64,000 nt of DNA from Mytilus californianus. Its lineage: Eukaryota > Mollusca > Bivalvia > Mytilida > Mytilidae. Shown here piece after piece: positions 33,701-36,989 of this stretch (its first letter is position 1; each line of letters begins with the position of its first letter). The notes beneath the pieces are model-generated. The model was not told the DNA's origin. It saw nothing but the letters and a program-made list of their open reading frames with translations, and searched no databases. The position numbers and the translations under genes were made by a program. The stretch is taken from contig NW_026262712.1 in assembly GCF_021869535.1 (NCBI RefSeq), positions 114,077,640 through 114,141,639 on the forward strand, written 5' to 3'.

Positions 33701-35361
33701 AGGGTAAAATGTTTTTGACCTGTCTGTCCGTCAGTCCTGTACTTTTCATCGCATCTCCTGAAACCACACAACAGAATTTCATGAAACTGTAGATAATAAG
33801 GACGTAATATATAGATGTACATATCGACAGGAAATTAGGATTCAAATTTTTTCTAGGAGTTATACTCCTTTGAACTCTGAATTTTGCCCTAAATATACTA
33901 CTGCAACAGTTTGTCATCCCATCCTCAATAAACATGCAATATAATTTAATGAAACTTTGTAGATAATAAGGACATACTATGTAGATGTGCATATCCACAA
34001 GAAATTTTTATCAATTGACTTTAGTAGGAGTTATGAGCCTTTAAACTTATGAATCTGGCAATATTTTGTTTGCCCAGTGACAATGTGGGGGCCTGGGGTA
34101 TGTGAGTGTGCTCTCAAAGGTTCTTTAATGTTTGCCCAGAGACAATGTGGGGGCCTGGGGTATGTGAGTGTGCTCTCAAAGGTTCTTTAATGTTTGCCCA
34201 GAGACAATGTGTGGGCCTGGGGTATGTGAGTGTGCTCATAAAGGTTCTTTAATGTTTGCCCACAGACAATGTGGGGGCCTGGGGTATGTGAGTGTGCTCT
34301 CAAAGGTTCTTTAATGTATGCCCAGAGACAATGTGGGGGCCTGGGGTATGTGAGTGTGCTCTCAAAGGTTCTTTAATGTTTGCCCAGAGACAATGTGGGG
34401 GCCTGGAGTATGTGATTGTGCTCACAAAGGTTCTTTAATTTTGTCTGTGCATAACCACTATGGCAGTAACTTTTTTATTCAAAGTAGAATAATTGACCAA
34501 AAATCAATAAAAAAAAGAATGCTATGAAAATCTTTACAATGCCAATTTATGCTAAACTTTACCTTAATTATCCATTTATGAAGCCATTTCAGAATTTAAT
34601 TAATCCCCAACATGCCCTAACACCACCAATAAAAATTGAAAAATGAATCAACAAGTTCATAAAACAAAATTGCTGACTTATTCTATTGGCAAATTGTTTC
34701 CAGATTTTGTCCAAATAATAAATGTTAAATGCTAAAATAGAATTTGTATTATACCATAGATACTAAAAGTAGAAAGTTAATGCAAACATTCAACAACAAA
34801 AATGACAATGGTAGATTTGGCCTTAAAACGTGGCAGCTTTAATACTGTTACTTAAAACAGTAAATTGGGCATCAATTAACGTTTTTTTTTTTGGAAATGG
34901 TGCATTGATGCCAAATTTTGGTTAAATAATCCATTTCATGATCTTTCAACTGCAACAAAGTTTTTATATAGTTTACTACTGAAAGATTTTCTTATTTCAA
35001 ATTAACTAGGCCAATAAAACCAATCTTGAAATAATTGATTTTCTTAGCCTGCTTCTGGAGAACATAATTAAATATAACTGGAACTCAGATTGTGTCTGAT
35101 CTGCATAGATGTCAGGTAAGGGATACAATCCCTGAAGCCTGATATTTTTTAACCTCTGCATAAAAAATTTCTATGTATTAATAGATATAAGAAGATGTGT
35201 TATGAGTGCCAATGAGACAACTCTCCATCCAAGTCAAAATTTATAAAAGTAAACCATTATGTTCATTTCTATGTTTATTTGTAGGTGAAGATGGGAGAAG
35301 GGCTTTTGATGATACACAACTTACAACCCATGGATTTCAAGGTATTCAGGTTCAGAAGTAG
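395..35361 (+). CDS. RIPOR: RIPOR (FAM65) family Rho-interacting cell polarization regulator, 20 coding exons
   Basis: Joined from 20 exons (listed separately) with consistent splice phases and no internal stop; 963 residues are encoded in the window. Seen: RSHSFAGM near the N terminus, a MFESVKKG helix, coiled coil (AAERYLKRLEFHLSKIEELHD), an ATSPAS-like TTSPTS segment, GMAGFARLCPGD, a CETKDLF strand block, a Ser/Pro-rich linker, then HEAT-like helices ending GEDGRRAFDD...HGFQGIQV. These blocks are in the order known for vertebrate RIPOR1/2/3 (PL48/FAM65 N-terminal domain, C-terminal ARM/HEAT-like region). Family knowledge: RIPORs bind RhoA-type GTPases and act in the cytoplasm on polarity, migration and actin organisation. 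Which vertebrate paralogue it matches cannot be decided here. The first Met seen is at 406; the frame is open to the acceptor at 395, so an upstream exon may add N-terminal residues. Length is close to or slightly shorter than vertebrate family members. Confidence 0.93.
1100..1255 (-). repeat. Dispersed repeat family A, partial
   Basis: Same blocks as 118-338: 'ccttttatag', 'tgtatgggttt', 'cattgttgaaggcc', then 'gttgtctcattggcgatc'. Diverged. Confidence 0.7.
1873..2110 (+). repeat. Dispersed repeat family C ('tatgccccgcctctgc')
   Basis: Starts 'attatgccccgcctctgcag' and contains 'tccaaagttagtttccattc'-type sequence; related in layout to 18597-18835 and 27928-28190 (tatgcccc head, 'ctctaactt', 'atgaaacttatac', 'ccgtcactttcaccattcta'). 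Confidence 0.55.
3376..4175 (+). mobile_element. Non-autonomous pearl-like element with internal ~180 bp tandem units
   Basis: 5' end 'tttgtcgagccttcgacttt' with a short GTCGA hairpin, GC-rich 'gtcggcgtcggcggcgtcc', then three diverged ~180 bp units each containing 'ttaataactttcttaaacta' or a variant and 'ctggattt.taccaaacttgg'; ends near 'agtaggcgagacacaggggt'. Layout (short termini and a core tandem repeat) is that of the bivalve 'pearl'/Helentron-associated elements. Assignment is an inference from layout. Confidence 0.6.
4901..5032. mobile_element. MITE-like hairpin with perfect 30-bp inverted repeats
   Basis: Positions 4901-4930 are the exact reverse complement of 5003-5032; the 72 bp loop has a further imperfect inverted repeat (cgaaacaag... 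/ ...cctgtttc). Non-coding. Confidence 0.8.
5548..6765 (+). mobile_element. Pearl-like element, five to six internal ~175 bp units
   Basis: 5' end 'tttgtcgagcctgcgacttt' + 'tgtcgcag', GC-rich 'gcgatccggcggcggcgg', then repeated units each with 'cttgacctcattttcatggt' and 'atttggtgtatgga'; ends 'aaggcgagacatttcagcgt'. The 5' terminus is nearly identical to that at 3376 although the internal units are unrelated. Fragments of the same family recur at 38370 and 63615. Confidence 0.7.
6772..7152 (-). repeat. Dispersed repeat family A, near full length
   Basis: Abuts the pearl-like element. Contains 'tgttacaccactgtcccaag', 'ccgccacattctgtatgtgc', 'aattaggccgttagttttct' and the standard 'ccttttatagctgactatgc' tail. 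Same order, reverse complement, as at 61463-61850. Confidence 0.8.
7216..7294 (+). CDS. RIPOR: RIPOR exon 2
   Basis: Acceptor tttgtttcag/G, donor CTCAG|GTAAAC. Encodes EFIEATKDDIDQLCARGVEQ plus ATSTAQ, the first coiled-coil helix of the PL48 domain. 79 nt, phase 2 in and phase 0 out. Confidence 0.9.
7295..8420. other. RIPOR intron 2, 5' part: nothing recognised
   Basis: AT-rich intronic sequence. Short open frames at 7623 and 8005 are hydrophobic AT-driven frames without domain features. No RNA gene or repeat recognised. Confidence 0.5.
8423..10050 (+). repeat. Minisatellite, ~57-bp unit, roughly 27 copies
   Basis: Unit contains 'atcttggcctaatcctctga' + 'aataaaggatg' followed by a variable 'acccactaaacaatgttcat' segment. 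Variants ('aatatctctg', an extra 'cattattatg') recur in blocks, so larger multi-unit blocks were themselves duplicated (for example about 8700-9060 and 9210-9560). Confidence 0.9.
10440..10920 (+). repeat. Minisatellite with two alternating ~50-60 bp subunits
   Basis: Units built on 'actgggtcatgatagatcaa' 'tttatttgaggagggttc'; a second type reads 'gggccgtgatagattaaact'. The two types alternate, about ten subunits in all. Confidence 0.85.
10925..13330. other. Intron 2, 3' part: unique sequence with scattered repeat fragments
   Basis: No exon seen. Contains a small 'aatgcatgttt..acgtcac..gtcacatgataa' duplication (11535-11612), a hairpin-type element (12828-12965) and a fragment of a dispersed repeat with 'gagacaggaaccaaat' and 'ctagaggtcaaca' (13030-13270). 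Confidence 0.5.
12633..12966. mobile_element. Foldback element, diverged copy
   Basis: Left arm 'gataagagagtgaaagagta' + 'gattgtta' and right arm 'taacaatctgctctatcacc' + 'ctctcagctatg' are imperfect inverted repeats around 'cttgtcaacc...ttgacaatg'. The flank 'gccagattttgattggtta' (12652) is the reverse complement of sequence next to the related copy at 26541-26692. Confidence 0.6.
13335..13512 (+). repeat. Three ~60-bp tandem copies just before the exon 3 acceptor
   Basis: Unit contains 'gtcacctctctaaaatccaa' 'agctggatcctt' and 'atttaagcgatatgatatta'. The last copy ends about 16 nt before the exon 3 acceptor AG. Confidence 0.88.
13529..13582 (+). CDS. RIPOR: RIPOR exon 3
   Basis: Acceptor tctttccag, donor TCTAAG|GTTGGT. 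54 nt, 18 codons, encodes QIKAAERYLKRLEFHLSK, the most recognisable RIPOR coiled-coil block. Its 3' junction is the seed of the 41-42 bp array that follows. Confidence 0.95.
13578..14275 (+). repeat. 41-bp array carrying the exon 3 splice donor in its unit
   Basis: About 17 units of 'tctaaggttggtattttaac' + 'catacatgatcatacatgta' + 't'. The first unit is the real exon 3 end and donor (CTAAG|GTTGGT). Four variants recur in the order A-B-C-D three times: A has 'gatcacacatg', B 'ggtatgttaacc', C 'ctaatgttgg', D 'tggtcatacatgcat'. Confidence 0.93.
14280..16260. other. Intron 3: no gene or clear repeat seen
   Basis: AT-rich sequence. The open frames at 14730 (minus) and 15590 show no domain or family signature. 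Confidence 0.45.
16265..16800 (+). repeat. Minisatellite, ~58-bp unit, about 9 copies
   Basis: Unit contains 'gtagtcattgaaccatgaaa' 'gggcaggcggctctgact' and 'acacctgggttgttttct'. Copies degrade toward the 3' end. Confidence 0.9.
16838..17060 (+). repeat. Dispersed repeat fragment ('acgcccgtttaccggatgta')
   Basis: Begins 'tatacgcccgtttaccggat' and contains 'gtccatctgtccgtccatcc' then 'aactcaaaaacgctttaacc'; this composition is typical of dispersed animal repeats of the '-gtccgtccgtc-' type. Family not identified. Confidence 0.4.
17502..17550 (+). CDS. RIPOR: RIPOR exon 4
   Basis: Acceptor ttttttttcag, donor AGAGAAG|GTAAAA. Encodes IEELHDCYMVQQQLRE plus one base of a Gly codon; matches the family's VDELYEAYCIQRRLRDG position. 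Confidence 0.94.
17544..17645 (+). repeat. Three ~32-bp units beginning with the exon 4 donor
   Basis: AGAGAAG|GTAAAA at the real donor is followed by two 'agagatg|gtaaaa' copies, each followed by 'cactcattaaa' or 'cacttattaaa' and 'taacac'. Confidence 0.8.
17655..17905 (+). repeat. Dispersed repeat fragment with 'gatgctcaaacccaaaaact'
   Basis: Contains 'gggatgctcaaacccaaaaa' + 'cttgaaaggcaaaga' and 'ggagctatgagacaaaaaaa'; the same wording, diverged, is at 58930-59010. Non-coding; family not identified. Confidence 0.5.
17943..18037 (+). CDS. RIPOR: RIPOR exon 5
   Basis: Acceptor tttttttag, donor ATACAG|GTTTGT. Encodes GTRNLQKAYTTSPTSQ and then KDTLSNVKYGMLECIQ, the central helix of the PL48 domain. 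Confidence 0.93.
18351..18414 (+). CDS. RIPOR: RIPOR exon 6
   Basis: Acceptor tttattgtag, donor TTAAAG|GTAAAT. Encodes TMCAIEAQLEAMMGTFHCRI plus K, equivalent to the family's ENMCTIEAELENLLGEF helix. Confidence 0.94.
18597..18835 (+). repeat. Dispersed repeat family C
   Basis: 'tatgcccccaccctatgccc', 'gcagacagagttcgaacttg', 'gcagtgagtcatttaccgtt', 'gcccctttttaacttggaat', 'agacacattcttctttt'. The same blocks in the same order at 27928-28190. Confidence 0.75.
18964..19133 (+). CDS. RIPOR: RIPOR exon 7: GFARLCPGD beta-rich domain
   Basis: Acceptor gttttcacag, donor ATAAAG|GTAAAT. Encodes GMAGFARLCPGDVFDITLRH, then a KWRSRGRVEKTGNQRWEN strand block ending GDGLHIK. Strongly diagnostic of RIPOR. 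A frame-shifted partial copy of its 3' end lies in the next intron at 19157-19215. Confidence 0.96.
19157..19215 (+). repeat. Partial tandem duplicate of the exon 7 end (92-bp period)
   Basis: About 58 bp nearly identical to 19065-19123 (shared 'gggaaccagagatgggagaa' and 'tgtcattggtgatgggc'), displaced 92 bp. The copy diverges before the position of the donor, and 92 is not a multiple of three, so it does not extend the reading frame. Confidence 0.85.
19545..19752. mobile_element. MITE with ~40-bp inverted repeats and TA duplication
   Basis: Left arm starts ctgtggattcatt, right arm ends aatgaatccacag; both arms continue through '(g)ataccaattttcgtgg' and its complement. Flanked by TA at 19543-19544 and 19753-19754, as expected for Tc1/mariner-type transposition. 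A relic of the left end is at about 20513-20545 and a related copy at 42533-42728. Confidence 0.85.
20642..20787 (+). CDS. RIPOR: RIPOR exon 8
   Basis: Acceptor acttttttcag, donor CATGGAA|GTAAGT. Encodes GVEVRSFKSVILGQKTCETK, DLFSCNPQLMTVSINTNGSL and KLSVIITW; matches the family block with CETKELF and LEITW. The exon end and donor are repeated downstream. Confidence 0.95.
20748..21147 (+). repeat. 77-bp array copying the exon 8 end and donor
   Basis: Units contain 'tctcttaaacttagtgtaat' 'aatcacatggaagtaagt' + 'agaggtcagaggtcaaaa'. The first is the real exon end; copies put AA|GTAAGT-like donors at about 20865, 20943 and 21021, the later ones decayed. The array continues at 21946-22130 beyond an inserted element. 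Confidence 0.92.
21148..21945 (+). mobile_element. Pearl-like element inserted in the exon 8 array, four ~170 bp units
   Basis: Begins 'tttgtctcgccttaacagtc' and ends 'aaaaaggtgagacatatctc'; internal units each hold 'atgtattagtttgtgattag', 'gtcaatgatatttggtatgc' and 'ggcacatctcatttccatgg'. Array sequence is found on both sides, so the insertion is younger than the array. Confidence 0.68.
21946..22130 (+). repeat. Continuation of the exon 8 end/donor array
   Basis: Two further units ('cttaaactaagcgtaattac', 'gttaaacttagtgtcattat' + 'aacatggaagtaagt') separated from the main array by the element at 21148-21945. Confidence 0.8.
22665..22773 (+). CDS. RIPOR: RIPOR exon 9
   Basis: Acceptor tgtatttcag, donor GAACTG|GTAGGA. 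Starts NPLEGVEESMSYFDVP and runs into basic, Ser/Pro-rich sequence (RKRPVSVLALNGEL) at the end of the folded N-terminal half. Confidence 0.93.
22885..23115 (+). mobile_element. tRNA-headed SINE, Leu/Ser-type A box
   Basis: Head 'gatggccaagtggtctaagt' matches the A box of Leu/Ser tRNAs (TGGCCNAGTGG); 'gcctgtcaacactgaggttg' and 'gtccatggttctcaccagac' are shared with the minus-strand copy at 62236-62492. No functional tRNA fold expected. Confidence 0.7.
23116..23280 (+). repeat. Dispersed repeat fragment
   Basis: 'ggcaacagtagtatatcgct' + 'gttcgaaattcataaatcg' and 'agggaaacacatcaaatata' directly abut the SINE. This is a non-coding repeat wording common in mussel-type sequence; the family name is not known to me. 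Confidence 0.45.
23979..24530 (+). CDS. RIPOR: RIPOR exon 10: Ser/Pro-rich linker and short helix
   Basis: Acceptor ttttttacag, donor TTACGA|GTGAGG; 552 nt, 184 codons, phase 0 at both ends. About 140 residues of Ser/Thr/Pro/Asn-rich presumably disordered linker, then a helical segment beginning DEPTNVEDALHSLMTTLEDY and ending LEDVVVMLEQILR, a block also found in vertebrate RIPORs. An in-frame continuation to 24560 is read-through into the intron. Confidence 0.93.
24995..25552 (+). repeat. Minisatellite, ~30-bp unit, about 18 copies
   Basis: Unit 'ttaggttgggggataggagg' + 'cattcaaatta'. Very homogeneous, with T/C variation in 'ggttggg/ggctggg', so recently expanded or homogenised. Lies in the intron after exon 10. 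Confidence 0.95.
26077..26192 (+). CDS. RIPOR: RIPOR exon 11
   Basis: Acceptor acattttcag, donor ATCA|GTAAGT. Encodes KHSRCSSRSSSISISIESAL then GAFDFLNTEEENGDPEN; a Ser-rich segment followed by acidic residues, like the family's SALGxFDFL region. Confidence 0.92.
26541..26692. mobile_element. Foldback MITE, almost fully palindromic
   Basis: Outer arms 'aataatacatagttgagagg' and 'gcaactatgtgttattt' are inverted; the inner core 'cattgtcaaccgaggccaaa' pairs with 'ttggcctcggttgacaatg'. Related to 12633-12966. Confidence 0.75.
26772..26982 (+). CDS. RIPOR: RIPOR exon 12
   Basis: Acceptor tatattacag, donor CTTGAG|GTAAGT; 211 nt. Begins HDASVFDHVMSSPDSTAKTA and includes DSGIESLAKRLSED. Ends VDHALVYHLVYCERLLE, the first predicted helix of the C-terminal HEAT-like region. 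Confidence 0.93.
27413..27542 (+). CDS. RIPOR: RIPOR exon 13
   Basis: Acceptor ttatttgcag, donor TGTCTG|GTAAGA, 130 nt. Encodes SLGVYGPLKCREIYALDRLQ, NQADIIDSLIKISENGSDID and LLS. Degenerate 42 bp copies of the last part plus the donor follow in the intron. Confidence 0.9.
27498..27690 (+). repeat. Degenerate 42-bp array copying the exon 13 end and donor
   Basis: Real exon end 'aagatctcagagaatggctc'...'ttattgtctg|gtaagatc' is followed by a copy ending 'ttgttat|gtaagatt' and two or three shorter decayed copies ending 'tccagtaagattcag'. The 42 bp period keeps the reading frame for the first copies. Confidence 0.78.
27928..28190 (+). repeat. Dispersed repeat family C
   Basis: Same blocks as 18597-18835: 'tatgccccctctgtaggcag', 'cgacagagttcgaatttgag', 'gtgagtcatttaccgtta', 'cccctttttaacttgg', 'agacacattcttctt'. 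Confidence 0.78.
28517..28785 (+). repeat. 51-bp array ending at the exon 14 acceptor
   Basis: Five to six copies of 'ttatttgacattataagata' + 'tgtgtatattaatagccaga' + 'ggaatgtaatt'. The last copy stops about 16 nt before the exon 14 AG. Being 51 bp long it leaves an open frame, but this is intronic. Confidence 0.92.
28802..28960 (+). CDS. RIPOR: RIPOR exon 14
   Basis: Acceptor actttttttag, donor AGAGAG|GTAGGT. Encodes VMSSLTEDKSLREFWARCTD, QNLLYIQPEKLVTCLDQKYG and AQLRSKYERDPKR; the FWxxC and basic tail are RIPOR-like. Phase 1 at both ends. Confidence 0.94.
29388..29515 (+). repeat. Dispersed repeat family A, partial
   Basis: 'aagatgtggtatgattgcca' 'atgagacaactctccaccag' 'agaccaaatgacatag' then 'ggccttcaacaatgagcc'. 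Confidence 0.82.
29625..29815 (+). repeat. Dispersed repeat family A, partial
   Basis: As 29388-29515 plus the following 'catagtcaggcccccgaaat' and 'aacaattcaaatgagaaaac' blocks. Confidence 0.82.
29989..30138 (+). CDS. RIPOR: RIPOR exon 15
   Basis: Acceptor ctttttttcag, donor GTGAAA|GTAAGT. Encodes VIRHLVMRLLDVPNYDPETI, then a VTLHQFMTYFKEEGGLQHVD helix pair. Phase 1 in and out. Confidence 0.93.
30208..30335 (+). repeat. Dispersed repeat family A, partial
   Basis: 'aagatgaaatatgattgcta' 'atgagacagctttccac' and 'ggccttcaacaatgagcaaa' 'acccttacaatatag'. Confidence 0.75.
30646..30795 (+). CDS. RIPOR: RIPOR exon 16: HEAT-like helices, with in-frame repeated exon end
   Basis: Acceptor ctctttttcag. 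Encodes INMIEKLCCEDSDTVIKTIL, QLKDGLPQPQCIKILGVLLM and GSDTEIADYI. I chose the first of several near-identical donors (TATATAG|GTATGT at 30795/30796) because one helix unit best fits the HEAT-like length; donors at +90, +180 and +270 nt keep the same phase and could give longer isoforms. Confidence 0.86.
30706..31262 (+). repeat. 90-bp array: exon 16 end plus donor, about six units
   Basis: Each unit encodes 30 residues, GLPQPQCIKILGVLLMGSDT + EIADYIGMYH, and carries TATATAG|GTATGT. Donor-like sites fall at 30795, 30885, 30975 and 31065; the fifth is altered (TATAG|GTTTG at 31155) and the sixth copy has lost a base. Frame is open from the exon start to 31184. Confidence 0.93.
31715..31761 (+). 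CDS. RIPOR: RIPOR exon 17
   Basis: Acceptor tttctttacag, donor GATAAG|GTAAGT. 47 nt, encodes ESYLRKINKNKESRDK, a basic linker between helices. Phase 1 in, 0 out. Confidence 0.91.
31875..32125 (+). mobile_element. tRNA-headed SINE, diverged
   Basis: 'tgctgagtggtctcagtagt' resembles the Leu/Ser A box, followed by 'agccagtcaactctcaggtt', 'ctaaggattggcagtttcct' and 'gctgaaagaagcatcaaaca', matching the order of the 62236 copy. Confidence 0.6.
33110..33193 (+). CDS. RIPOR: RIPOR exon 18
   Basis: Acceptor ttattttacag, donor TTGGAG|GTAAGA. Encodes ALVVFAEGLEDKTSEIRAGA then CKALQILE, a typical HEAT/ARM helix pair (D-x-x-x-x-IR-x-x-A). Confidence 0.94.
33498..33591 (+). CDS. RIPOR: RIPOR exon 19
   Basis: Acceptor tttattttag, donor CATTAG|GTATAG. 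Encodes ATESIDRLAYICQTDRSTTV then QDQAKAALTSLG, another HEAT-like unit (VQDQAKAALTSLG). Confidence 0.94.
33665..34045 (+). repeat. Dispersed repeat with two ~180-bp internal units
   Basis: Head 'ccacgcaacttccacgcaac', then two units sharing 'gtagataataaggac' and 'tatgtagatgtgcatatcca'-type sequence and 'ggagttat'. Same architecture as pearl-like elements; end points uncertain. Confidence 0.45.
34055..34445 (+). repeat. Minisatellite, ~61-bp unit, six copies
   Basis: Unit 'cagagacaatgtgggggcct' 'ggggtatgtgagtgtgctct' 'caaaggttctttaatgtttg'. Very homogeneous. Directly follows the preceding repeat in the last intron. Confidence 0.94.
35188..35265 (+). repeat. Dispersed repeat family A fragment
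   Basis: 'aagaagatgtgttatgagtg' 'ccaatgagacaactctccat', ending about 20 nt before the exon 20 acceptor. Confidence 0.65.
35285..35361 (+). CDS. RIPOR: RIPOR exon 20 with stop codon
   Basis: Acceptor tttatttgtag. Encodes GEDGRRAFDDTQLTTHGFQG IQVQK then TAG at 35359-35361. GEDGRRAF and HGFQG are the conserved C terminus of the family, so the end of the gene is firm. Confidence 0.94.
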
Positions 35362-36980
35362 CTCTACAGACATTGTAAACAATGGCCAGATACTATTGGT
35401 ACATGGATAGTTTTCCAACACAGAATCCAAAAGTTCAAGGAATTCATTCATCTGTTAACAGATTGATTTACTGGATTATTTATTTATCAAAGTTACATGA
35501 AGTTATGTTTTAAATAACATACATTTGTTTTGAATCTTTAATCTGCATCAATACAATGAATACAAAAGCCTTTTGGTCATAAAACTTTACTCAGTACTCT
35601 CTGAGTACAAAACTTCTGCTCGAAACGCCTAATCTGGCATTTTGATTGGTTGATTTCTGTGTATGATAATTGTACTCGAAAGTTTTATGACCGTAAGCTC
35701 TGATTCATGTATTGCTTGAAACCCCTACCTGACATGACCACTAACTTATATTGGATCAGTTTGAATTGTAGCTGCTTGTATTGAAAAGTACATATTCATT
35801 GGTAATGTTTATAGCTTTACTCACCAATTTATTTAGATTACCAACACCCCATTAAAAACTACCATCTCAGTGTTCGCCAAATTTTACCTCATTTTAAAAT
35901 CATCTAAGTAATTTTACTCCTACCAAACAGCAGCTGTTTTCACCAAAACTATTATGATAAAAATTAATCGTTAGTTATTTTGAAATGTTCATAACCCACT
36001 AGTCTTTTTTTCTAGTAAGATTTTTTTTGTGAAAAGGGTCACAGATCTAAGAAGAATGTATTTTATCCACAATAATAAGCTTTACCAAAATATTCGAATA
36101 TTGATTGCAAGGAGTAAAGCAAAATACTATTTTTTGTAGAATTTTAATTTCTGTCAAAGAGGCAGAAACTGACTCTAAACTTGAAAAATGTTGAGAGTCA
36201 TAACTTTCATATGTTGATCTGAATATTATTAATTGAACAAGCTATTTGCATAATACCTCATTCACTGAAATTTTTGCAATTGAATAAGGTGCTTAATAAA
36301 TACTCATTAAATTGTCATTTACTTGCCAACATTTTTATAATGATAGACTTTGTATGTTGTAGATGTTTACTGAAACGGACCAATATATTTAGATTTTTTA
36401 CTAAAACAGACCCATTTAAATGTCAAATATTACACAGTCCCATCAACACCATTCTCAAATCAACTGTAATGAAACTATTGACTATTGTTTGGGATGAAAA
36501 ATCAATCAGAGTTATCTCCCTTTTATAAACATATACTAATAAACTTCAAAAAATATTTTTCTCAAACCAATGTTTATAAAGCATATTATAAATTTTGGCA
36601 TTGATTGCAGATTTTGATGAATTATATTAAAATGAACTCAATTGAGTAGGAATATAGCATGTAGTCCAGGAGAAAACACTCGGAAAAATATTTTATTTTT
36701 TAAAAAACTTAAATCTACATTCCTTTCCTAAAGTTATATTAAGGTTACATTAAGCTACCATTTAAAAGTCTTGTAATTTTTATTTGAACTTATTTACAAC
36801 AAATACAATCGTATATGTAATGCAATTGATAATACGAGAAATTGAACATATTTAAAAATTTGCTGTGCTTGGCTTTTTTTATACGATATAAAAGCAAGTA
36901 ACATCAGTCTCATGAAATGTGTATGAACCAAACAGAAATAAACTTAAATGTTACAAAATAAAGATGTGCTGTATAGAAGT
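35362..36980 (+). other. RIPOR: Probable RIPOR 3' UTR with poly(A) signals
   Basis: AT-rich sequence after the stop with no coding potential. Two AATAAA hexamers at 36937-36942 and 36957-36962 are good candidate poly(A) signals. Other ends further downstream, for example near 38090, cannot be excluded. It contains a hairpin element at about 35572-35696. Confidence 0.45.
35572..35696. mobile_element. Hairpin element in the presumed 3' UTR
   Basis: 'ggtcataaaactttactcag' and 'gtactcgaaagttttatgac' + 'c' are imperfect inverted repeats; the middle has 'ctgagtac' and 'taatctggcattttgattgg', the latter also in the foldback elements at 12633 and 26541. Confidence 0.55.
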
Positions 36981-36989
36981 GAGCCGCAC

